In this document: piece after piece, positions 1 through 5,572 of the stretch
How the letters are laid out: each line of letters opens with the position of its first letter
How positions within the stretch are numbered: position 1 is the first letter of the stretch
Assembly: GCA_031367405.1 (NCBI GenBank)
Contig: JANLPT010000368.1
Coordinates: forward strand, 1-5,572
Direction of reading: 5' to 3'
DNA: 5,572 nucleotides
Origin: JALHNI01 sp031367405
GTDB taxonomy: Bacteria > Acidobacteriota > Terriglobia > Bryobacterales > Bryobacteraceae
Made by a program: the position numbers and the translations under genes
Notes under the pieces: generated by a model
Database searches by the model: none
What the model was told of the DNA's origin: nothing
What the model saw: only the letters and a program-made list of their open reading frames with translations

Positions 1-5
1 AATCG

Positions 6-142
6 CTTACTCTCCATGAGGCATATTCGCCGGCAGAAAATCAGCCGGGAACGAAGTGACCGGGTCCGATCAGCCGTCGACAACCTGGTCACTTCGTTCC
101 CGGCTGGTGGGCGGCCGGCGAATATGCCTCATGGAGAGTAAG
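6..142. repeat. 137-nt near-perfect inverted repeat (hairpin/MITE-like)
   Basis: Positions 6-34 are perfectly complementary to 114-142 (29 bp), and 42-61 are perfectly complementary to 87-106 (20 bp). Three more pairs, 63-65 with 83-85, close a 17-nt loop at 66-82. The two long stems are separated by a symmetric, mostly mismatched 7-nt internal loop (35-41 against 107-113). All pairs share one centre, so this is one folded unit and not two chance palindromes. No open reading frame of credible composition lies within it. No target-site duplication is visible: the flanks are aatcg on the left and tggct on the right. It could be a miniature inverted-repeat element, a REP-type palindrome, or a structured RNA/terminator downstream of the quinoprotein gene. 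The structure is certain; the role is unknown. Confidence 0.9.
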
Positions 143-213
143 TGGCTCTTGGCGGAGGGAGCGAGCCAAACAGAACCCCGACCGTCAGGGCGAGGATCCT
201 GCGACAAGCCTCG
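143..213. other. GC-rich tract with two small stems
   Basis: This non-coding tract directly follows the long inverted repeat. It can form two short hairpins: tggctc at 143-148 with gagcca at 163-168, and cgagg at 191-195 with cctcg at 209-213. An 8-bp palindrome, aggatcct, sits at 193-200. No T-run follows either stem on either strand, so neither looks like a standard intrinsic terminator. The composition resembles a dispersed intergenic repeat, but only one copy is present here. Nothing else is recognisable up to the quinoprotein stop codon apart from the 19-nt repeat at 230-248. Confidence 0.35.
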
Positions 214-229
214 AAAATTACAAGGCATC

Positions 230-248
230 GTGACGTTTTCACGCGGTC
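230..248 (-). repeat. 19-nt repeat, copy 1, just after the quinoprotein stop
   Basis: On the minus strand this reads GACCGCGTGAAAACGTCAC and is identical over all 19 nt to positions 2857-2875. It begins 6 nt after the TAG stop (255-257) of the quinoprotein gene. It contains a small stem: cgtga at 229-233 pairs with tcacg at 239-243 around a 5-nt loop. There is no T-tract after it, so it is not a classical rho-independent terminator. Both copies have the same orientation and the same position relative to a stop codon, which points to a 3'-untranslated element such as a terminator, a processing site or a protein-binding site. That function is inferred. Confidence 0.75.
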
Positions 249-254
249 GCGATA

Positions 255-1931
255 CTAATTCAACACAAACGCCCAAAGGGTATCGCCAGTGGCTACCGTT
301 AGATACTGATGGCCGTCGAGCCGGAAGGTCTGAGGGGCGTTGGTCACGTTGCCGATGCGGGTGTTCCATAGGGGCTTGCCCGTCTTCGCGTCGTGCGCGA
401 CCAGACTACCCATGCCGTCCGCTGCGAACAGCAAGCCGCCGGCGGTGGCTAAGAGTCCACCACCGCCGCCGCCGCCGTTGCCGTAATAACGATGCCGCCA
501 CACCACCTTGCCGGTGCGGTAATCAATGGCGCTGAGATAGTTGCCGCCGGTGCCGACGCTGACTTCCTCTTTACCGCCGAGCCCCATGGAGCCACGCGGG
601 TCAGTATCGGTTAAATAGAAGAGCGAAAAGCCGTTGCCTTCCGGAACATAGAACAAACCGGTTTGGGGCGAGTAAGCGGGTGGCTGCCAATTGACGGTGC
701 CATCGGAAGTGGGCGAGACGATCGCGCCGCCGATGGTGGGGTCCTTGAACGGATCACGCTCAGGGCCGCCGAATTGATTGAGGCCCTTGGCCCAGTTAGT
801 AAACTGCCCATATTTAGAAGTCACCAGACGTTCGCCGGTGACCCGGTCAACGGTAAAGAAATAGCCGTTGCGGGCTGCGGTGAGCACTAACTTCCGCATT
901 TTTCCGTTGAAGGGAGCGTCGACCAGAATGGGCGTTTGCGCCGAGTCATAGTCGTGCATATCGTGCGGGGAAGTTTGGAAGTGCCAGGCCATCTTACCGG
1001 TATCGACGTTAATGGCAACCAGCGAGCAGGTATAGAGGTTATCGCCCTCGCCGCGCTGGCCCGTGGTGTAAGCAGGAGTGGGATTTCCTGTACCGATAAT
1101 GTACAGCTTGGTTTCCGGATCATAAGCGCCGGGAATCCAGGTCTGGGCACCGCCGTGGCGGGCCGCATCGAGGCTGGCCCAGGTATCCAAACCCGGGTCG
1201 CCCTTCTTCATCGGCACGGTGTAGAACTTCCACTCGAGATCGCCGGTTTCGGCGTCGAAGGAGAGCAGGAAACCGGGCGAATCAATGTCGTTGCCGGTGC
1301 CGACGAGCACGTGGTTGCCGACGACGACGGGCGCGGGCGTAGAGAAGTAGCCTTGGTCAAGATCGGCGATGGTCTTGTGCCAGCGCTCTTTACCGGTCTT
1401 CGCGTCAAGCGAGACGAGGTAGTTGTCGGGCGTCTCCATGTAGAGGTAGCCGTTCCACATGGCGAGGCCGCGATTGGCGATATGCGTGCCGCCGCGCGTC
1501 TTCCAAACGTAGTGCCAGAGTTCGCGACCGTCGAGCGCGTCCACGGCCCAGGCATTATCGGGCATCGTGAAATACAAGGTGCCATCGACTTCGAGAACCG
1601 AGGCCTTGATGGTGCCAGTGGAGGCGTTGAGGTCGCCGGTACCTTCGCCGCCAACGGTGAGCCTGGCCGGAGTTACTGCACCGCGGCCGCGCCCGCCCCC
1701 CGGTGAATTGGCACCAGCCGTCAGCCGGATGCTCCACGCGAGGGAAAGATGTTTGACGGTAGCGGTATTGATCGCGTCGAGCGCGCTGTAGCGGCGGCCG
1801 GAGTAGTCGCCGTTATAAGTGGGCCACGAATCCTTCAACGGTTTCAATAGTTCGGTGGGCGAGACGCCGCCGCCTTGGGCGAATAAGGTCGCGGCGCTGG
1901 CCCCGGCGAGGACAAAGGGGAGGAAATTCAT
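255..1931 (-). CDS. PQQ-type quinoprotein dehydrogenase-like beta-propeller, periplasmic
   Basis: A 558-residue homologue of quinoprotein alcohol dehydrogenases, of usual family length without a fused cytochrome domain. Residues 1-18 are a Sec signal peptide, probably cut in the LFA-QG region. Tryptophan-docking blade repeats recur, including LDAKTGKERWH (175-185), FDAETGDLEW (225-234), INVDTGKMAW (307-316) and HDAKTGKPLW (513-522). Likely active-site equivalents are W265 (PQQ stacking), N283 in GTGNP, D327 in HDYDS (catalytic Asp) and R354 in ARNG. The vicinal Cys pair of classical methanol/ethanol dehydrogenases is missing, and the Glu calcium ligand appears to be replaced by D215 (GTGNDID). 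Residues 486-492 are seven consecutive glycines. Such acidobacterial proteins have been named acido-empty-quinoproteins, from memory, because PQQ synthesis genes are often absent; membership here is a guess. The start overlaps the cytochrome stop by 4 nt (ATGA), with only a weak GGTGA upstream, so translational coupling is likely. The substrate cannot be read from sequence. Confidence 0.88.
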   Translation of the reverse strand: MNFLPFVLAGASAATLFAQGGGVSPTELLKPLKDSWPTYNGDYSGRRYSALDAINTATVKHLSLAWSIRLTAGANSPGGGRGRGAVTPARLTVGGEGTGDLNASTGTIKASVLEVDGTLYFTMPDNAWAVDALDGRELWHYVWKTRGGTHIANRGLAMWNGYLYMETPDNYLVSLDAKTGKERWHKTIADLDQGYFSTPAPVVVGNHVLVGTGNDIDSPGFLLSFDAETGDLEWKFYTVPMKKGDPGLDTWASLDAARHGGAQTWIPGAYDPETKLYIIGTGNPTPAYTTGQRGEGDNLYTCSLVAINVDTGKMAWHFQTSPHDMHDYDSAQTPILVDAPFNGKMRKLVLTAARNGYFFTVDRVTGERLVTSKYGQFTNWAKGLNQFGGPERDPFKDPTIGGAIVSPTSDGTVNWQPPAYSPQTGLFYVPEGNGFSLFYLTDTDPRGSMGLGGKEEVSVGTGGNYLSAIDYRTGKVVWRHRYYGNGGGGGGGLLATAGGLLFAADGMGSLVAHDAKTGKPLWNTRIGNVTNAPQTFRLDGHQYLTVATGDTLWAFVLN

Positions 1932-2785
1932 TTGAGGGTCACCAGATAGGCGGTCACGTTGTGGACGTCTTGGTCGGAGTAAATCGAAAGCAATTCGCGG
2001 TGGGCGGTGAGGGGATCGTGAACCTCCACTTTCGGAACATCGCCATCGCGCCGAAAGCTACGGGAGGTGCCGTCAGGCAACTCGAGCGCTACGGCAAAAT
2101 CGTCGATGCGGAGGAGACGCCCTTCGACGATGCCGCCGTTGGGCGGGGTAACGGATACGGTGACTGTGCGTTTGGCGGAGGGCGGTCCGGCTGCGGCACG
2201 GCCCATCCGCGATCCACCGGCGACCCAGGCGTTTTGCAACATTTTCGGATCCGCGATGCGGGTGGCGATGCCTCGCAGGTCACTGCCGGTTAGATTGCCT
2301 TCGGAGTGGCAACTCGCGCATTTCTGAGCAAAATAGACTTGCCCGTCCGCCGCGTTGCCCACGACAATCGTGGGCGGCTCTTGTGAGCTGGGCGGCATGC
2401 CCTGACCGCCGATGGTGGCCATAATGCTGCGGACATAAGCGGCAACCGCCTTGGCGTCATTAGGGCTCATCGGAATGGCCGGCATGCCGCCAGCCTGCAA
2501 ACTTCCTTGAACGACAGGGATTATTTTTTCGCCGTCGCGGTCGCTTAAGGCGAGTTGAGAGCGCAAAAGGTTGGGGCCACCCATGTCACCGCCGCGGAGG
2601 TCGGCTCCATGGCACGCGCGGCAGGAGATGCCGTAGATGCCCTTGCCGCGCGCGGTCTGCGCGGGGTCGCCGGCAGGCCTCTGTTGCCCGGGGACGAATC
2701 CCCCAGGCCGGCGCGGCGGTTGGGCGCCGAGAGTTGACGCAGCGATGATCAGCGCTAGGGTTCGATACCCCTTCAGAAACGGCAT
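1928..2785 (-). CDS. Di-haem c-type cytochrome, periplasmic
   Basis: A 285-residue exported cytochrome. Residues 1-21 form a signal peptide (MPFLKGYRTLALIIAASTLG, cut near GA-Q), followed by a Pro/Gly-rich linker. Two haem c motifs are present: C55-R-A-C58-H59 and C156-A-S-C159-H160. In domain 1, M101 or M106 (GGMPAIPM) is the likely sixth ligand. Domain 2 is interrupted at about residues 205-255 by a beta-rich segment (VTVSVTPPNGGIVEGRLLRI and following), after which the closing helix DQDVHNVTAYLVTLK completes the fold. No clear Met ligand follows in domain 2; M182 and M194 are candidates. The gene is first of a two-gene unit with the quinoprotein (4-nt overlap), so it is probably the electron acceptor for that enzyme. 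The ATG is supported by the signal peptide and a TGAGG ribosome binding site 5 nt upstream. Confidence 0.92.
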   Translation of the reverse strand: MPFLKGYRTLALIIAASTLGAQPPRRPGGFVPGQQRPAGDPAQTARGKGIYGISCRACHGADLRGGDMGGPNLLRSQLALSDRDGEKIIPVVQGSLQAGGMPAIPMSPNDAKAVAAYVRSIMATIGGQGMPPSSQEPPTIVVGNAADGQVYFAQKCASCHSEGNLTGSDLRGIATRIADPKMLQNAWVAGGSRMGRAAAGPPSAKRTVTVSVTPPNGGIVEGRLLRIDDFAVALELPDGTSRSFRRDGDVPKVEVHDPLTAHRELLSIYSDQDVHNVTAYLVTLK

Positions 2786-2790
2786 GTGGA

Positions 2791-2795
2791 CCTCA
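2791..2795 (-). promoter_or_regulatory. Ribosome binding site of the cytochrome c gene
   Basis: On the minus strand TGAGG precedes the ATG at 2785 with a 5-nt spacer (TCCAC). It supports the chosen start, which also gives a complete signal peptide. Confidence 0.6.
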
Positions 2796-2811
2796 TGTGA
2801 ATGCTCCCTTT

Positions 2812-2817
2812 ATTGTA
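2812..2817 (-). promoter_or_regulatory. Possible -10 box for the cytochrome/quinoprotein unit
   Basis: The minus strand reads TACAAT, five of six matches to TATAAT, 26 nt upstream of the start codon. No convincing -35 hexamer lies 16-18 nt further upstream. The position fits a promoter for the two-gene unit, since it lies after the 19-nt element that may end the preceding transcript. The evidence is a single hexamer. Confidence 0.3.
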
Positions 2818-2844
2818 CGCAGGAGCCGCTTACTTCGTGCGCGT

Positions 2845-2885
2845 CTGGTAGGCACAGTGACGTTTTCACGCGGTCAGACTACCAG
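2845..2885. terminator. Nested inverted repeat across the dehydratase stop codon (possible terminator)
   Basis: CTGGTAG at 2845-2851 is complementary to CTACCAG at 2879-2885, which contains the TAG stop codon of the dehydratase-like gene. Inside these 7-bp arms lies the 19-nt repeat with its own 4-bp stem (gtga 2857-2860, tcac 2866-2869). On the minus strand the transcript could fold into a two-tier hairpin immediately at its 3' end. No T-run follows, so this is only a candidate for termination or mRNA 3'-end protection. Confidence 0.35.
2857..2875 (-). repeat. 19-nt repeat, copy 2, just after the dehydratase-like gene stop
   Basis: Identical to 230-248 and in the same orientation (GACCGCGTGAAAACGTCAC on the minus strand). 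It starts 3 nt after the TAG stop at 2879-2881. The flanking bases differ from copy 1, so the conserved unit is the 19-nt core and not a longer duplicated block. The repeated placement behind stop codons of two unrelated genes is the main reason to regard it as functional. Confidence 0.75.
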
Positions 2886-4153
2886 GCGGCCACGCTGCCA
2901 TCTTGGTGAAAGACGCGGGCCATGGGTTTAGTGCCCGCAAATGGATACTTCGCAAAGGCGCGCTCGTCTAAGTCGAACCCTAAGCCGGGCTTTACCGGCA
3001 GCGGGAACTTACCGTTCACCATGCGCATGGCGGGGAAGCCCAGCCACTCTTCCCACATCTTTTCGATTTTGCTGGCCACCACACCGCTGCAGATCTCTTG
3101 CACCAGGAAATTGGGCGCGGCCGCGTCGACGTGTACCGTGGCCAGCGCGCCGATGGGCCCTTCGCACGCGTGCGGCGCGATTTTGACGCCCGATGGCTCG
3201 GCCAGACACGCCACTTTCCACAAGGCCGTGATGCCGCCGACGTGGTTGATGTCGGTTTGCAGAATGTCCACCACACCCATTTCGACTAACTCGCGGCAGG
3301 AGTAAGCTGCAATCAGGCGTTCGCCCGTGGCGATGGGTGTCGTACAACGCTCGGCGATCTTTCTCATCGCGGCGACGTTCTCCGGTGGGCAGGGTTCTTC
3401 GATGAAGAGTAACTTCAAAGGCTCTACCTCTTTGCACAAGATAGAAGCCACGGCGGGGGAGGTCTTGGCGTGGAAGTCGATGCCGATGTCGATATCCGGG
3501 CCCAAGCCGGCGCGCATATTTTCGAGATGCTTCACCGCCGCTTTGATTTTGGCGTGGGTCTCGATCCATTCGTAATAACCAGGAATGCCGCCCTTGACGC
3601 AAGTAACTCCTAACTCGGCCGCTTTCTCACGGACGGCGCGCATTTCCTCGAGCGTATTGGCGCGGACATGATAGTAACCACGGACGCCCGCCGGATCGAA
3701 CGGCCCGCCGAGTAACTTGTATACCGGCTGGCCGAGTAACTTACCGCGAATGTCCCACAAAGCCTGATCGATGCCCGAAATGGCGGAGCCCATCACCGGG
3801 CCGGCACGGTAGAAGCTATGCACATACATCGATTGCCAGTGGTGCTCCACCAGCATCGGGTCGGCACCGATGAGGAACTCCTTAAAGTCCGCCACGCAGG
3901 CCATGACGGCGTTGGCTTTGCCTTCCAGCGTTCCTTCGCCCCAACCCACCACGCCGTCGTTGGTTTCGATTTTGACGAAGACATAGGGCCGGTCAGAGTT
4001 GTTTTCGTAAGTGACGCCAAACGTCTTCACGTTGGTGATGCGGGTCTTCGAGCCCACCGCGTCGAGGGCCTCGGCTCCGATGGGGCGGGTGGATTGAGCT
4101 TGGAGCGCCATGCTGCCGAGCCCGATACCGCCGACAAAGTTACGGCGTTTCAT
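2879..4153 (-). CDS. Enolase-superfamily sugar-acid dehydratase-like protein (MR/MLE family) with Tat-like signal
   Basis: A 424-residue member of the mandelate racemase/muconate lactonizing branch. The N-terminus, MKRRNFVGGIGLGSMALQAQ, has a twin-arginine motif, a short hydrophobic stretch and an AQA-like end, suggesting Tat export. The capping domain spans about residues 40-155 and the barrel follows. Metal ligands are D226, E252 (IEEP) and E278 (TGER). H228 (DFH), D301, H328 (APH) and E353 (VQE) match, at the same spacing, the catalytic residues recalled for E. coli D-galactonate dehydratase; mannonate dehydratases have a similar layout. An acid-sugar dehydratase is therefore likely, but the exact sugar is not determined. 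Family members are usually about 380-400 residues, and the excess here is the signal. The start overlaps the upstream paralogue's stop by 4 nt and has a GGAGG site. The gene ends 3 nt before the 19-nt repeat. Confidence 0.88.
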   Translation of the reverse strand: MKRRNFVGGIGLGSMALQAQSTRPIGAEALDAVGSKTRITNVKTFGVTYENNSDRPYVFVKIETNDGVVGWGEGTLEGKANAVMACVADFKEFLIGADPMLVEHHWQSMYVHSFYRAGPVMGSAISGIDQALWDIRGKLLGQPVYKLLGGPFDPAGVRGYYHVRANTLEEMRAVREKAAELGVTCVKGGIPGYYEWIETHAKIKAAVKHLENMRAGLGPDIDIGIDFHAKTSPAVASILCKEVEPLKLLFIEEPCPPENVAAMRKIAERCTTPIATGERLIAAYSCRELVEMGVVDILQTDINHVGGITALWKVACLAEPSGVKIAPHACEGPIGALATVHVDAAAPNFLVQEICSGVVASKIEKMWEEWLGFPAMRMVNGKFPLPVKPGLGFDLDERAFAKYPFAGTKPMARVFHQDGSVAAW

Positions 4154-5133
4154 GCGGCCTCCGGTAAGCGCTCAAGTGCGCTGTCATTCACGACGATGCC
4201 TAAGCCGGGCGCGGTGGGCAAAGGGATGAAACCGTCACGCGGCGCGGGCAATCCGCTGACGATGGAACTGGAGAGAGCCCCTACTTGTTGGATGACGAAG
4301 TTGGGCATGCTGGCGGCCAATTGGATCGCGGCGGCGGAGGCGATGGGTCCGCCATCGTTGAAGGGGGCGACCGCCGTGTAGTAAGTTTCGGCTAACACGG
4401 CCAAACGGCGAATCTGGGAGATGCCATGGCGGCGGATGTCGAGCCGCAGGACGTCGATGGCCTGTTCGCGAAATAGATCGGGCACGCCGCTGGGGGCCGT
4501 GATCGTGCGGCCAAAGCCCAAGGGGGTGACGTTCTCGCGCGCCAGCTTGCGCACGGCGGCTAAGTTCGCGATGGCGCATGGTTCGTCAAACCACAGAAGA
4601 TGAAATTTTTCGAGCGCGGCGGACAAGTAACCCGCCTCGGCGGGGGGCAACTTACCTTGCGCGTCGAGGACAAAGTCAATATTTTCCCCGCCTTCTTCCC
4701 GCAGCTTAGTTAGCTGGGCTACCGTGCGTTCGACAAAGTTGAGGCGCGAGCCTTTGCCGGAAACGACGGGCACGACGAAAGCGCGCTCGCCGGCTTTGAT
4801 TTGAGCGGCCAGGTTAGCGAGCGGGGTCAGCAGGCGGACCTTGTTGCGTGTCGCGCCGCCCAGCAGGGTATAAATGGGCGCTTTCGCTTGCTTGCCCAAT
4901 ACGTCGAGCATGGCCATGTTTAGGGCGGCGTGGGCATTTGGCGAATCGGCTAATCGCGACCGCAGCACTTCATAAGTTGATGGGTCGGCCCCGATGGCCA
5001 CTTGGCGCAGGGTGGCCAACTCGCGCGCCGCCAGACTGCGGCACTCGCCATAGCCGCGCAAACCCGAGTCAGTTTCGATGCGCAGCAGCGTTGCCTCTGG
5101 CGTCGCGAAGGCATTTATTTTCGTAATCTTCAT
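4150..5133 (-). CDS. Degenerate MR/MLE (enolase-superfamily) paralogue, probable pseudoenzyme
   Basis: A 327-residue protein with the family fold signs: MKITKINAF start, GYGE (27-30), YTLLGG (88-93), WFDEP (181-185), APFNDGGPIASAAA (256-269), PNFVIQQ (277-283) and PLPTAPGLG (304-312). Compared with the neighbouring paralogue, D157 is kept as the first metal ligand, the second is D183 instead of Glu, and the third is R209 (GFGRT against TGERL). The DxH histidine is Q159, the catalytic His is F258, and Glu353 becomes Q283. D232 is conserved. The frame is intact and not a broken gene. It is about 60 residues shorter than the mature paralogue and has no signal peptide. Normal dehydratase chemistry is unlikely, so it may be a structural partner, a binding protein or an enzyme with changed chemistry. 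No Shine-Dalgarno sequence precedes the ATG, but the MKITKI start is typical of the family. Confidence 0.85.
   Translation of the reverse strand: MKITKINAFATPEATLLRIETDSGLRGYGECRSLAARELATLRQVAIGADPSTYEVLRSRLADSPNAHAALNMAMLDVLGKQAKAPIYTLLGGATRNKVRLLTPLANLAAQIKAGERAFVVPVVSGKGSRLNFVERTVAQLTKLREEGGENIDFVLDAQGKLPPAEAGYLSAALEKFHLLWFDEPCAIANLAAVRKLARENVTPLGFGRTITAPSGVPDLFREQAIDVLRLDIRRHGISQIRRLAVLAETYYTAVAPFNDGGPIASAAAIQLAASMPNFVIQQVGALSSSIVSGLPAPRDGFIPLPTAPGLGIVVNDSALERLPEAA
4158..4162 (-). promoter_or_regulatory. Ribosome binding site of the dehydratase-like gene
   Basis: GGAGG on the minus strand lies 4 nt before the ATG at 4153, inside the last codons of the upstream paralogue. With the ATGA overlap it supports this start and coupled, efficient translation of the second gene. 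Confidence 0.65.
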
Positions 5134-5172
5134 TCGGTATGAAGATATATCACAACAGGAGGTGGGGCAGAA
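5134..5172 (-). promoter_or_regulatory. 39-nt gap after typA; weak promoter candidate, no ribosome binding site
   Basis: Between the typA stop and the ATG of the short MR/MLE gene the minus strand has no purine-rich site near the start. A TATATC hexamer (5144-5149) preceded by TGA lies 10 nt upstream of the ATG; if used as a -10 box, transcription would begin almost at the start codon and give a nearly leaderless mRNA. The matching -35 region is poor (TTCTGC). Read-through from typA is equally possible. No terminator hairpin is visible after typA. Confidence 0.2.
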
Positions 5173-5572
5173 TTAGCGCTGATTTGCCTTCAGGATTTTC
5201 TTCCGCAGACGGATGGACTTGGGGGTTACTTCCACCAACTCATCGTCCTGAATATATTCGATGGCTTGCTCCAGGTTCATCAGCTTTGGCGGCACCAGGC
5301 GAATGGCGTCGTCCGAACCGGAGGCGCGCATGTTCGAGAGCTTTTTCTCTTTCACGATGTTGATGGTGAGATCGCTATCGCGCGAATGCTCGCCCACGAT
5401 CATGCCTTCGTAGACTTCCGTGGTGGGCTCAACAAATAGTTCGCCGCGCTCCTGCAGGTTGAACATGGCGTAGCCGGTCACCTTGCCGGCGCGATCGGAG
5501 ATCAAGGAGCCAGTCGGGCGCATCGGAATGTCGCCTTGCCATTCGATGTAGCCGTGGAACAGCGCATTCATA
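5173..5572 (-). CDS. typA: Translational GTPase TypA/BipA, C-terminal part (5' end outside window)
   Basis: The last 132 or so residues of the ribosome-associated GTPase TypA (BipA), which acts in 50S assembly and in growth under cold or stress. The stretch matches the family's C-terminal region closely: MNALFHGY, GYAMFNLQERGELFVEP, EVYEGMIVGEHSRDSDLTIN, KKLSNMRASGSDDA and the end LEQAIEYIQDDELVEVTPKS followed by IRLRKKILKANQR. The GTPase domain lies beyond 5572, so the Met at 5571-5569 is internal and not the start. The TAA stop is at 5173-5175. It is a housekeeping gene, probably unrelated in function to the downstream genes although co-directional and only 39 nt away. Confidence 0.96.
   Translation of the reverse strand, partial: MNALFHGYIEWQGDIPMRPTGSLISDRAGKVTGYAMFNLQERGELFVEPTTEVYEGMIVGEHSRDSDLTINIVKEKKLSNMRASGSDDAIRLVPPKLMNLEQAIEYIQDDELVEVTPKSIRLRKKILKANQR

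Noticed and set aside
6..142. Integron attC site
   Set aside because: The length fits, but the terminal RYYYAAC/GTTRRRY core sites are absent and no integrase or cassette is present.
451..485. Run of ccg/cgc triplets resembling a microsatellite
   Set aside because: It encodes the poly-glycine loop (residues 486-492) of the quinoprotein at a loop position of the propeller; no larger repeat is present.
56..535. 159-codon plus-strand frame from the inverted repeat into the quinoprotein gene
   Set aside because: It crosses the hairpin and then runs antisense to a real gene; the product is Arg-rich and unlike any family.
936..1706. 256-codon open frame on the plus strand
   Set aside because: It lies wholly antisense to the quinoprotein gene, has no ribosome binding site or recognisable domain, and its Gly/Val/Arg-rich composition is what the complement of a GC-rich gene gives.
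3009..3602. 197-codon minus-strand frame within the dehydratase-like gene
   Set aside because: It is a shifted frame of a well-conserved gene, with an Arg/His-rich product and no family similarity.
3707..3742. 12-nt direct repeat gccgagtaactt (3707-3718 and 3731-3742)
   Set aside because: It encodes two nearby Lys-Leu-Leu-Gly segments (KLLGQPVYKLLGG) that are normal in the family, so it is explained by coding.

Overview
The window looks like part of an Acidobacteriota chromosome, most likely the Bryobacterales/Solibacter group. This is inferred from GC-rich coding, a di-haem cytochrome c followed by a Cys-pair-less quinoprotein, and a Tat-tagged enolase-superfamily enzyme, all of which are typical of that group; no marker gene settles it. 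All five protein genes lie on the minus strand, so transcription runs from high to low coordinates.

In transcription order: (1) 5572-5173 is the C-terminal part of the translational GTPase TypA/BipA, cut by the window edge. (2) 5133-4150 and 4153-2879 are two enolase-superfamily (mandelate racemase/muconate lactonizing, MR/MLE) paralogues joined by a 4-nt ATGA overlap. The downstream one keeps the full catalytic set of the galactonate/mannonate dehydratase type and has a Tat-like signal. The upstream one has no signal and has lost several catalytic residues, including one metal ligand replaced by Arg. (3) 2878-2786 is a short intergenic region with a 19-nt repeat right after the stop codon, a possible -10 box and a ribosome binding site. 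(4) 2785-1928 (di-haem cytochrome c) and 1931-255 (PQQ-type eight-bladed propeller) form a second ATGA-coupled pair, both with Sec-type signal peptides. (5) 254-1 is non-coding. It holds a second copy of the 19-nt repeat, again a few bases after a stop codon, a small repeat-like GC-rich tract, and a 137-nt near-perfect inverted repeat.

Working model (inference): the quinoprotein oxidises an alcohol or sugar in the periplasm and passes electrons to the di-haem cytochrome c. The Tat-exported dehydratase could act on a sugar acid in the same compartment. The typA gene is probably an unrelated housekeeping neighbour. The points most worth a second look are the intact/degenerate enolase pair, the 19-nt element placed after two stop codons, and the long inverted repeat.
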